Assembly: GCF_029714205.1 (NCBI RefSeq)
Contig: NZ_CP121648.1
Span: 62,001 to 126,000, forward strand
DNA from: Methylobacterium sp. CB376
Lineage (GTDB): Bacteria; Pseudomonadota; Alphaproteobacteria; Rhizobiales; Beijerinckiaceae
Reading direction: 5' to 3'
DNA length: 64,000 bases
Shown: positions 16,806-24,210 of the stretch, in pieces
Position numbering within the stretch: the first letter of the stretch is position 1
Layout: the number at the start of each line of letters is the position of its first letter
The notes under the pieces: model-generated
Seen by the model: only the letters and a program-made list of their open reading frames with translations
The model's database searches: none
Told to the model about the DNA's origin: nothing
Position numbers and translations under genes: made by a program

Positions 16806-17592
16806 CGAGCCGGTCGAGGCGCAGGCGCTGGCGGTCGTCGGTCAGGGCGCGGCGGGCCAGGAGGGCGGTCGCGAGGGCCGCGAGGCCGCTCGCGCCGGCG
16901 AGCAGGAACAGCAGCAGGATCTGGTACTTCACCGCCTCGACCGGGTCCATGCCGGCCAGGATCTGCCCGGTCATGATCCCGGGCAGCGTGATGATGCCGG
17001 CGGCCGACATCTGGTTGATGACCGGCAGGAGCCCGCGGCGGACGGCCGTGCGGACGGGGCCCGCGACGGCCTCGGCGAAGGGCACGCCGAGCCCGAGCTG
17101 GGCCTCGATCGCCGCCCGCTCCCGCCGGACCCCGCCGAGCAGGCTGTCGAGCGTGAGGCTGGCGGCGTTCAGCACCGAGCCGAGCACGATGCCGGCGAGC
17201 GGGATCGCGTAGCGGGGATCGTACCAGGGCGTCGGGCGGATCGCCGTCGCGAGGGCGAGGCCGCAGGTCGCCGCCGTGGCGAGGAGCACGCCGCCGAGGC
17301 CGATGCCCTCGGTGACGAGGCCGCGGAAGCGCTGCTCGGGCCGCGCCGCCACCTCGCGCGCCGCCACGAGGCTCATCGCCAGCACCAGCACGAGGGTCGC
17401 GCGCGGGTCGTCGAGGGCGAAGACGAGGCGCAGCAGGTAGCCGACGCCGATCAGCTGGACGACCATCCGGGCCGCCGCCAGGGCGATCTGGCGGTGGAGG
17501 TCCAGGCGCAGGGCGAGCGAGAGGCCCGCATCCAGCACCACCAGGGCGGCCGCGAGGGCGAGGTCGGCGGCGCCGAGGCTGATCGGCGTCAC
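16801..17592 (-). CDS. FetB/YbbM-like ABC transporter permease
   Basis: A 263-residue inner-membrane protein of the FetB (YbbM, UPF0014) family with about seven hydrophobic segments. Family marks are MVVQLIGVGYLLRLVF, AGIVLGSVLNAASLTLDSLL, LPVINQMSAAGIITLPGIMT and GQILAGMDPVEAVKYQI. E. coli FetAB is linked to iron homeostasis under oxidative stress. The GTG at 17590-17592 overlaps the stop of the ATPase gene (GTGA), so the two are coupled. Confidence 0.9.
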   Translation of the reverse strand: MTPISLGAADLALAAALVVLDAGLSLALRLDLHRQIALAAARMVVQLIGVGYLLRLVFALDDPRATLVLVLAMSLVAAREVAARPEQRFRGLVTEGIGLGGVLLATAATCGLALATAIRPTPWYDPRYAIPLAGIVLGSVLNAASLTLDSLLGGVRRERAAIEAQLGLGVPFAEAVAGPVRTAVRRGLLPVINQMSAAGIITLPGIMTGQILAGMDPVEAVKYQILLLFLLAGASGLAALATALLARRALTDDRQRLRLDRLA

Positions 17593-18260
17593 GCCACCGC
17601 CTCGAGCCGCCGGCCCGCCATCCGCAGGCGCCGCGCGGCGAGCCGTCCGCTCTGCGCCGAGTCGTGCGAGACCATCAGGACGATCGTCCCCGCTGCCGCC
17701 CGCTCGCGCAGCACGGCCTCGACGGACGCGGTCGCGACCGGATCGAGGGGGCCGGTCGGCTCGTCGAGCAGCAGGGCCGGCGGGGTCAGGACCAGGGCGC
17801 GGATCAGCGCGAGGCGCTGGCGCTCGCCCGTCGAGAGGGTGGCGACCGGGCCGTCGAGGCAGCCGGCCGGAAGGCCGAGCCGCGCGGCGAGGGAGGCGGC
17901 CGCGCCGCGCCGCCCGGGCGCGAAATGCGCGGCCCCGGTCTCGCCCCACCAGCCGGATTCGGCCGCCACGTAGGGAACGAGCCGGCGCCATTCCGGGGCC
18001 GGCATCGCCGCGCGGCAGCGCCCGTCGAGCCGCACGCGCCCGCAATTCACGTCGAGATCGGCGATCATGCGCAGGAACAGGCTCTTGCCGGCACCCGAGG
18101 GGCCCGCGATGGTCACGATCTCCCCGGGCGCGACGGACAGGTCGAACGGGCCGGCGAGCGGGCTGCGCAGCGCCTCCACCTGCAGGCCGCGCGGGCCCTC
18201 GCGCTCCCTGCCCGGCCCGGGCGCCGGGGCGTCCGTCCGCCCCCGTGCTGCGATGCTCAA
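17589..18260 (-). CDS. FetA/YbbL-like ABC transporter ATP-binding protein
   Basis: A 223-residue ABC ATPase partner of the FetB-like permease. Walker A is GPSGAGKSL, the signature is LSTGERQRLAL, Walker B is ALLLDEPTGPLD and the H-loop is MVSHDSAQ. Compared with many ABC ATPases the helical domain is short. The N-terminal 25 residues are Pro/Arg/Gly-rich, so a later start is possible, but none is better supported. Confidence 0.87.
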   Translation of the reverse strand: MSIAARGRTDAPAPGPGREREGPRGLQVEALRSPLAGPFDLSVAPGEIVTIAGPSGAGKSLFLRMIADLDVNCGRVRLDGRCRAAMPAPEWRRLVPYVAAESGWWGETGAAHFAPGRRGAAASLAARLGLPAGCLDGPVATLSTGERQRLALIRALVLTPPALLLDEPTGPLDPVATASVEAVLRERAAAGTIVLMVSHDSAQSGRLAARRLRMAGRRLEAVA

Positions 18261-18482
18261 TCCCGGCCTCCTCCGCCCGCCGCGCCGGCCCCGTTTAGCG
18301 CGGCGCGGGCGCCGTGCCAGCGCCGGACGTCACGGCCACCGCCGCGGCGGGCCGCCGGCCGCCCACGCGCCGGCCGGCCTCCTCATCCCCCACAGCTACG
18401 ATTCGTCGCGCGTTGCCGCTCTGTTCCCGTGCGTTGATGCAGCGCCGCGGCCACGGCGCGGCAGCGACGCGAAGGGGTGTGG

Positions 18483-19703
18483 ATGAGCGGGAACGGCGTG
18501 ATCGGGGCCGCGGAGCGGGAATCGGTGCTGGAGCGGCAGCGGACCCTGAAGATGGCGAGGTCGGCCCACGCCTACGTGCGGGGCAACACCCTGAAATTCT
18601 ACGAGTGGCTGGGTACCCTCGCGCGCGGCACCCTGCCCGAGGGGCCGCCGGTCTGGATCTGCGGCGACTGCCACCTGGGCAATCTCGGTCCGCTGGCCGA
18701 TGCGGAGGGCCGGGTCGAGATCCAGATCCGCGACCTCGACCAGACGGTCATCGGCAACCCGACCCACGATCTCGTGCGGCTCGGCCTGTCCCTCGCCAGC
18801 GCCGCCCGCGGCTCGAACCTGCCGGGCGTCGTCACGGCGCGGATGCTCGACGAGATGGTCCGCGGCTACGCGCTCGGCCTCGCCGGCCCCGCGGCGCGGG
18901 AGGGCGCGCAGGAGGCCGCCCAGGAGGCCGCGCAGGAGCCCGAGGTGGTCAGGGTGGTCCGCCGCCGCGCCCTCGGGCGGCGCTGGAAGCACCTCGCCCG
19001 CGAGCGGCTGAAGGATGTCGAGCCGGCGATCCCCCTCGGCCGCAAGTTCTGGGCCCTGGAGCCGACCGAGCGCGAGGCCATCGAGGCGCTCTTCCGCAGC
19101 GAGGGCGTGCGCGACCTCGTCCTGGCGCTCAACCGGCGCAGCCCGCAAGCGGAGGTGCGCCTGATCGACGCCGCCTACTGGATGAAGGGCTGCAGCTCGC
19201 TCGGCTTCCTGCGCTACGCGGCGCTGGTGCGCATCGCCGAGCCCGAGGGGCGCAGCCTCGCCCTGGTCGACCTGAAGGAGGCCGTGCGGGCCGCCGCGCC
19301 GCCGGCGCCCGGCGTTCGGATGCCCGAGGATCCCGCCGAGCGGGTCGTGGCGGGCGCGCGGGCCCTGTCGCCGGCCCTCGGCGAGCGCATGCTGCCGGCC
19401 CGGCTCCTCGGCCGCCCGGTCGTGCTGCGCGAACTTCTGCCCCAGGATCTCAAGCTCGACGTGGACCAGTTCAGCCGCGAGGAGGCCGTCGCGGCGGCCC
19501 ATTACCTCGCCCGCGTGGTCGGCCGGGCGCATGGCGGGCAGATGCCCGAGGCCGACCGCGCGGCGTGGCGGGAGGAGGTGCTGCGCGACCGGCGCCAGGC
19601 CGATGGCGCGCCGTCCTGGCTGTGGTCGAGCGTCGTCGAGCTCGCGGGGCGCCACGAGGTCGGCTACCTGGAGCATTGCCGGCGCTATGCCGAGGCCGCC
19701 TGA
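18483..19703 (+). CDS. DUF2252 family protein
   Basis: A 406-residue member of DUF2252, a kinase-like fold of unknown function common in actinobacteria and alphaproteobacteria. Recognisable family segments are VWICGDCHLGNLGPL, IQIRDLDQTVIGNPTHDLVR (metal/ATP-site-like HD and D residues) and LLPQDLKLDVDQF. An in-frame microrepeat (EAAQEAAQEP) lies near residue 145. The ATG at 18483 is preferred over an upstream GTG. The 3' end overlaps the convergent binding-protein fragment by 19 bp. Confidence 0.87.
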   Translation: MSGNGVIGAAERESVLERQRTLKMARSAHAYVRGNTLKFYEWLGTLARGTLPEGPPVWICGDCHLGNLGPLADAEGRVEIQIRDLDQTVIGNPTHDLVRLGLSLASAARGSNLPGVVTARMLDEMVRGYALGLAGPAAREGAQEAAQEAAQEPEVVRVVRRRALGRRWKHLARERLKDVEPAIPLGRKFWALEPTEREAIEALFRSEGVRDLVLALNRRSPQAEVRLIDAAYWMKGCSSLGFLRYAALVRIAEPEGRSLALVDLKEAVRAAAPPAPGVRMPEDPAERVVAGARALSPALGERMLPARLLGRPVVLRELLPQDLKLDVDQFSREEAVAAAHYLARVVGRAHGGQMPEADRAAWREEVLRDRRQADGAPSWLWSSVVELAGRHEVGYLEHCRRYAEAA

Positions 19704-19915
19704 CCGCGGCGCCCCGCATCGGCCGGCCCTCGGCGGCCCGTCCCGAGGGGCTCCATATCCGGGGCGAGGGCCCGGCAGGCGGCCGCGAAGCCGCCCGCGC
19801 TGACGACCCGGATCTCGGCCGCGCGGGCGGCCCCGCCCGCCAGGATCGCGGCCCCGCCCGCCAGGAGCGCGGCCGAGCGCGCGAGGGCGCGGCACAGGAG
19901 GGTGCGACGGATCAC
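19685..19915 (-). pseudogene. N-terminal remnant of a molybdate/solute-binding protein
   Basis: The 76-codon frame starts with a clear signal peptide (Ala/Leu-rich, ending GGAARAAEIRVVSAGGF). It is followed by the first strand-helix of a ModA-like binding protein (AEIRVVSAGGFAAACRALAP). After DMEP it turns into low-complexity Gly/Arg/Ala sequence and stops inside the neighbouring DUF2252 gene. Normal family length is about 250 residues, so roughly 200 are missing. Read as a truncated gene; there is no cognate permease or ATPase nearby. Confidence 0.7.
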
Positions 19916-20005
19916 GGGCCTTCTCCTTCGAGGCGGGAGGACGTCGCGGGAGCGAGGCGCCCGAACCGCGCGCCCGTCGAGCCGAGCCGTCCTGCGGCCC
20001 CTCCG

Positions 20006-20410
20006 TCAGGCCTGGAACTCGGGATCCACCGGGATCTGCATCGCGGTGACGAGGGCGTTGGTCTCGGACGCCATGCCGATCACGGCGAGCAACTCGCCGT
20101 GCTGCGCCTCGCTCATGCCCTTGGCGCGCGCCGCGGCGGTGTGCGAGTGGATGCAGTAGCTGCAGCCGTTCGCGGTCGACACCGCGATGTAGATCAGCTC
20201 CTTGGTCAGCGGGTCGAGGGCGCCGTCCGCCGCCATCACCTGCTTGAGGCTCCTCCAGATGCGCTCCAGCACCGCGGGCTGGTTGGCCAGGCCGCGCCAG
20301 AAGTTGTTGATGAAGGGAGAGCCGCGCGTCGCCCGGATGTCGTCGAACACCGCCTTGACGCGCGGATCGGCCTCGGCCTCGCCGTCGCTCCACAATCTCA
20401 CGGTCGCCAT
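20006..20410 (-). CDS. Carboxymuconolactone decarboxylase (AhpD-like) family protein
   Basis: A 134-residue all-helical protein of the CMD/AhpD-like family. The family core LTKELIYIAVSTANGCSYCI has the single Cys of the active-site motif (SYCIHSH) with its following His, and the first Cys of the usual CxxC is also present (GCSYC). It may be a peroxidase-like or thiol-disulfide protein. The ATG at 20408-20410 gives normal length. Upstream on the same strand is the DUF4186 gene. Confidence 0.9.
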   Translation of the reverse strand: MATVRLWSDGEAEADPRVKAVFDDIRATRGSPFINNFWRGLANQPAVLERIWRSLKQVMAADGALDPLTKELIYIAVSTANGCSYCIHSHTAAARAKGMSEAQHGELLAVIGMASETNALVTAMQIPVDPEFQA

Positions 20411-20443
20411 GCCCTCGCGCTCCTCGCTGGTCGGGGTTCGGGC

Positions 20444-20890
20444 TCAACGCTGCCGGAACAGGGGGAGCGCGTCCACCGAGGCGTCGGGCGCGCTCCCGGC
20501 GCCCGGCGCCTGCCCCAACTCCTGCGCCTGCCCCAACTCCGGTGCCTGGGCGCGCAGCCAGCGCGCGAGGGCCGCCACGACGTGGTCCTGCTCGGCCGGT
20601 GTGAGCGGGCGGCCGGGCGGGATGCGGTGCCACTTCGCCAGGCAGCCCCGGCAGCAGGTTGCCGTGGCGTGCTGGGCGACGAAGACGGGGTGGCCCCGGA
20701 ACGGCGTCTGCTTGCCGTCCCGGTCCGGTCGGGCCGGCGCGAGGCGCCGCGCCACGAAGTCCCGCGCATGGGCGGTCATCCCGGCCCACCCGATCCGGCG
20801 AAGGACGTCCCGCTCGGCCGCTCCCAGGCCGAAGCGCCGCCGGAAGGCCGAGTGCGGGAGCCGGTCGAACACCTCGTCGAGCGACCGCAT
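20444..20890 (-). CDS. DUF4186 domain protein
   Basis: A 148-residue protein. Residues 1-115 match DUF4186, seen in FRLGAKER-like GLGAAERDVLRRIG, GKQTPFRGHPVFVAQHATAT and CCRGCLAKWHRIPPGRPLT. The CCxxC and His residues could bind metal. The C-terminus has a repeated ELGQAQELGQA block from a short DNA duplication. Function unknown. The ATG at 20888-20890 is chosen since the longer frame adds a basic tail. It lies 33 bp upstream of the AhpD-like gene and is probably in its operon. Confidence 0.85.
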   Translation of the reverse strand: MRSLDEVFDRLPHSAFRRRFGLGAAERDVLRRIGWAGMTAHARDFVARRLAPARPDRDGKQTPFRGHPVFVAQHATATCCRGCLAKWHRIPPGRPLTPAEQDHVVAALARWLRAQAPELGQAQELGQAPGAGSAPDASVDALPLFRQR

Positions 20891-20991
20891 CGCTGAGCCC
20901 TCCCCACTTCCTCGCAATCGGATGCCCGCCCGGGAGCGGCGGCGCAAGCCGGAGGCGGCGCCGGCCCGGCCTTATCTCTCCCGGTTCTCTC

Positions 20992-21022
20992 TTGCTTCGA
21001 ACAGCCTTTCCCGACGTATAAT
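20992..21022 (+). promoter_or_regulatory. Sigma70-like promoter for the gene at 21041
   Basis: A perfect TATAAT (21017-21022) and a TTGCTT (20992-20997) are separated by 19 bases, two more than ideal. An AGGAGGG ribosome binding site follows at 21028-21034, six bases before the ATG at 21041. Confidence 0.45.
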
Positions 21023-21040
21023 GGCCCAGGAGGGCGGGCC

Positions 21041-21247
21041 ATGACCAGACATACTCAGATCACGCGTGCCAATCGTTGCCGCGATACGACACGCGAGAGG
21101 CTGTGGCGCAACCTGATGGTGCGTGAGGTAGACCTTCGATGCTTGGCGCGGTCGATGGAAGCGCTGTCGAGATCCTATGCATTGCTGAATCAGCCGCTCT
21201 CTTCCGCCTGGGCCGGTGCGCCGAGGCCGCGCCTGCCGCGCCCGTGA
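21041..21247 (+). CDS. Small basic hypothetical protein
   Basis: A 68-residue protein of no known family. It is basic in the first half (RANRCRDTTRERLWRNLMVR), followed by a helix-like segment (LRCLARSMEALSRSYALLNQ). A strong AGGAGGG ribosome binding site six bases before the ATG and a perfect TATAAT upstream support it as real. Its GC content is lower than that of neighbouring genes, which could mean a recent or transferred origin. Confidence 0.55.
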   Translation: MTRHTQITRANRCRDTTRERLWRNLMVREVDLRCLARSMEALSRSYALLNQPLSSAWAGAPRPRLPRP

Positions 21248-21287
21248 GGGTGGCCACCGGGGCCGCGCCGGGCGGCCCCGGTGGCCA

Positions 21288-21866
21288 TCAGGCCGTCCCG
21301 AGCAGGTCGAGGATCCGGCGGCGGGCCTCGACCAGGGCGGGATCATCGCGGTGGCGCGGGCAGGGATGGTCGTGGGCGAGATCCGCCCGGATGCGTGCCG
21401 GCCGGTCCGAGAACACCAGAACGCGACCGGCGAGCATCGGCGCCTCCTCGACGTCGTGGGTGACCAGGAGGGCGGCGAAGCCCTTCTCCTGCCAGAGCCG
21501 CAGCAATTCGGCCTGCATGGTCAGGCGGGTCAGCGAGTCGAGTTTGCCCAGGGGCTCGTCAAGGAGCAGCAGCGGCGGCTCGTTCACGAGGGCGCGGGCG
21601 AGCGCCACGCGCTGGGCCATGCCGCCCGAGAGCTGATGCGGGAAGGCGTCCGCGAAGGGCGACAGCCCGACCAGCGCCAGGGCGGCGGCGGCGCGGTCGC
21701 GGGCCAGGACGCCGCTTGCCTCCGGCCCGACCGCCACGTTCCCGGCGACGCTGCGCCAGGGATAGAGGGCTGGGTCCTGGAACACCACGCCCCGCGACGG
21801 GTGAGGCCCCTCCAGGGGGGCGCCGTTCACCGCCCGGGTCGCCTCGGGGACGTGGAGCGCGCGCGA
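21288..21866 (-). pseudogene. NitT/TauT-type ABC ATPase missing its Walker A region
   Basis: The reverse frame encodes the last 190 or so residues of an SsuB/TauB-like ATPase: VVFQDPALYPWRSVAGNVAV (Q-loop), LSGGMAQRVALARAL (signature), LLLLDEPLGKLDSLTR (Walker B) and VTHDVEEAPMLAGRV. The roughly 60 residues that should carry Walker A are absent; upstream sequence turns into unrelated Arg-rich translation by 21870. An ATPase without Walker A cannot bind ATP, so this is read as a 5'-truncated gene. The matching permease and binding protein are not nearby. Confidence 0.75.
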
Positions 21867-22121
21867 CCGCTCGGTCCGCGCGTCAAGGTCGCGGCGCCGC
21901 CGCGTTGCGGGCCGACACCGTATCGGTTGCGTATCGACACTCGCGGGAACTTTCCGTTGCCCGGCTCGCGCCCTCGGCGCAGCTCGATCGACTGCCTGTA
22001 AATTTTTTATCAGCGGGAAATAGTCAGCGTCAACGAGACGAATATATTCTTGTAACGAGAGATCTTGGTAATTTCATCCTCGCGGCGCGGGCCGGGGAGG
22101 AGGCCGACCCGCGCGCCGGCC
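21867..22121. other. AT-richer gene-free stretch
   Basis: About 255 bases with clearly lower GC (for example gtaaattttttatcagcggg and gacgaatatattcttgtaac). No gene or strong hairpin was recognised. It separates the truncated ATPase from the end of the universal stress protein gene and may be the trace of the deletion that removed the rest of that ABC operon. Confidence 0.4.
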
Positions 22122-22979
22122 TCAATGGGCCATCAGGACCGGGATCTCCGCCCGCGCCACCACGTGCCTTGTCACGCCGCCGAGCAGGAGCTGGCGCACG
22201 CGGCTATGCGTGAAGGCCCCCATCGCGAGCAGGGTCGCGCCGCGCCGCGCGGCCTCCGCCAGGATCCCCTCCCCCTCGGTCTCGCCGGGCGCGAGGCGCA
22301 CCCGGGCCGAGTCGGCCTGGATGCCGTGCCAGTGCAGATAGGCGCCGAGGTCGGCGAGCCGGGTCTCGCCGCTGCGGGCCGTCTCGGCCTCGATCACCGT
22401 GACGCGGTCCGCCTCGTGCAGGAGGGCGATCGACTGCGCGACGAGGTGCGTCGCCTCCAGGCTGCCGTTCCAGGCGATCACCACGTGGCGCAGCAGGTCG
22501 TCCGGCACGGCCTCGCCGACCATCAGGACCGGCCGCCCGACCGCGAACAGGGCCGTGTCGAAGGCGGCCTCGGTGAAGGGCGTCCCGGCCCGCGGCCGCC
22601 CCACCACGACGAGGTCGTGGATGCGCCCGAGCATGGTCAGGGCGTGGTCCGCGTCGCCCTCGACCTCCGTCCAGCGCAGGAAGGTGGCGTCGAGGCGCTC
22701 GGGCGCGTCGGCGAGCGGGATCCCCTCCCGGCCGCACCAGGCGGCGACGCGCTCGCGCGCCTGCGCGGCGGCGAGGCGCTGCCCCTCCTTGATCGCCGAG
22801 ACGGTCAGGGAGGAGGCGGGCAGCCCGGCGAGCGGGGCCAGGACCTGCTCCACCGTCGGGGCGAGATAGGCCACGGTGACGTGGGCGCGAAGCCGCCGCG
22901 CGAGCCGCCCCGCGGCGTCGAGCGCGGGCGATGGGTCGAGGTCGGCCGCGAGCGGCACCAGAATGCAGCGCATCACCAT
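22122..22979 (-). CDS. Universal stress protein, two UspA domains
   Basis: A 285-residue tandem UspA protein. The first domain covers about residues 1-145 (begins ILVPLAADLDPSPALDAAGR, ends DLVVVGRPRAG). The second covers about residues 155-285 (HVVIAWNGSLEATHLVAQSI, ending with LLLGGVTRHVVARAEIPVLM). The ATP-type motif GxRxxGxxxxxLLGGVTRHV is only partly kept. An FNR/FixK-like box lies at 23030-23043, about 50 bp upstream of the ATG, so oxygen-dependent control is likely; such control is common for Usp genes in alphaproteobacteria. Confidence 0.9.
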   Translation of the reverse strand: MVMRCILVPLAADLDPSPALDAAGRLARRLRAHVTVAYLAPTVEQVLAPLAGLPASSLTVSAIKEGQRLAAAQARERVAAWCGREGIPLADAPERLDATFLRWTEVEGDADHALTMLGRIHDLVVVGRPRAGTPFTEAAFDTALFAVGRPVLMVGEAVPDDLLRHVVIAWNGSLEATHLVAQSIALLHEADRVTVIEAETARSGETRLADLGAYLHWHGIQADSARVRLAPGETEGEGILAEAARRGATLLAMGAFTHSRVRQLLLGGVTRHVVARAEIPVLMAH

Positions 22980-23029
22980 GGTTCGTCTCCTCCGATCCCC
23001 GGAGGATGCGCCCGTCCGCCGCCGCTGCC

Positions 23030-23043
23030 TTGCGCCGGATCAA
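23030..23043. promoter_or_regulatory. FNR/FixK-like box upstream of the universal stress protein gene
   Basis: ttgcgccggatcaa fits the FixK-type consensus TTG(A/C)(T/G)C-N2-G(A/C)TCAA. It sits between the ABC permease gene end and the stress-protein start. It is one of three such sites near this gene group. Confidence 0.5.
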
Positions 23044-23067
23044 TCTCCGCGTGTGGACGCGCCGCTT

Positions 23068-24207
23068 TCAGCCGCGCGCCGCCGCGTCCGCGGCGAGGCG
23101 GAAGCGGCGCAGGGCGAGCACCAGGAAGAGGCCGCCCATCAGCGCGATCAGCACGAGCCGCGGCCAGACCACGCCGAACCCCGCCCCGCGGTAGAGGATC
23201 GCCTGCGCGAAGGCGACGTAGTGCACCGTCGGCGAGGCCTGCAGGATCCGGGCGAGCCAGGCCGGCATGCTCTCCAGCGGCGTGTTGCTGCCCGACAGCA
23301 TGGCGAGCGGCAGGTAGACGAGGAGGTAGAGCAGGCCGAGCTGCGGCATCGAGCGGGCGAGCGTGCCGAGGAACAGGCCCACCGCCGTCGCGAAGAACAG
23401 GTAGACCGCGGTGCCGGTTAGGAAGAGCGGCACGGAGCCGGCGATGGGCACGTGCAGCAGCCGGCGCACCACGATCTCGACCGAGGCCGCCACCGCCACG
23501 AGGATGACCGCGCCGTTGGCCCAGACCTTCGCCATCGCGATCTCGAAGGGCCGCACGGGCATCACCAGCAGGTGGTCGAGGGTGCCGTGCTCGCGCTCGC
23601 GCACGATCGCCGCGCCCGCCAGGATGATGGCCAGCATGGTGACGTTGTTGATGATGCCCATCACGCTGGTGAACCAGGGCGTCTCGGTGTTGGGATTGTA
23701 GGCGACCCGCGACGCGAGGGTGACCGGCGCGGGCCCGGCCCGCCCGGCCCGGGCGAGGAAGCCCGAGATCTCCTCGAGGATGATCTGCTGCGCGTAGGAG
23801 GCGCCGAGCCCGGCCTGCACCATGGCGGTGGCGTCGATGTCGAGCTGGAGGGCGGCGGGGCGCCGGTCGAGGAGGTCGCGCTCGAAATTCGGCGGGATGT
23901 CGAGGACCAGGGTGTAGCGCCCGGCATTCATCGCCGGGACGATGTCGCGCTCCGCCAGCGGCTGCGGCCGGCGGAAGACCGGCGGCAGGAAGGCGCCGGC
24001 GATGCGGCGCGAGAGGGCGGAGCGGTCCTCGTCGACGATCCCCACCGAGGCGTTGCGGACCTCCTGCGAGCTGCTCTGCGCCTGCATCAGGATCGCGAGC
24101 GAGAAGCTGTAGATCACGAGGCCGAGCATCACGGTGTCGCGCAGGACGCTGCGCAGCTCCTTGGTGCCGAGCCAGAAGATGGTGAGGGCGGAGCGCATCG
24201 GGCCCAT
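23068..24207 (-). CDS. ABC-2 type permease (YhhJ-like)
   Basis: A 379-residue membrane protein of the ABC-2 family. There is one N-terminal transmembrane segment, a large extracytoplasmic domain (roughly residues 50-180), then five segments including VMGIINNVTMLAIILAGAAI, VREREHGTLDHLLVMPV and LLVYLPLAMLSGSNTPLESM. It resembles the YhhJ half of the E. coli YhiI-RbbA-YhhJ set. It starts 3 bp after the stop of the upstream ABC fusion gene. Confidence 0.9.
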   Translation of the reverse strand: MGPMRSALTIFWLGTKELRSVLRDTVMLGLVIYSFSLAILMQAQSSSQEVRNASVGIVDEDRSALSRRIAGAFLPPVFRRPQPLAERDIVPAMNAGRYTLVLDIPPNFERDLLDRRPAALQLDIDATAMVQAGLGASYAQQIILEEISGFLARAGRAGPAPVTLASRVAYNPNTETPWFTSVMGIINNVTMLAIILAGAAIVREREHGTLDHLLVMPVRPFEIAMAKVWANGAVILVAVAASVEIVVRRLLHVPIAGSVPLFLTGTAVYLFFATAVGLFLGTLARSMPQLGLLYLLVYLPLAMLSGSNTPLESMPAWLARILQASPTVHYVAFAQAILYRGAGFGVVWPRLVLIALMGGLFLVLALRRFRLAADAAARG

Positions 24208-24210
24208 GCC

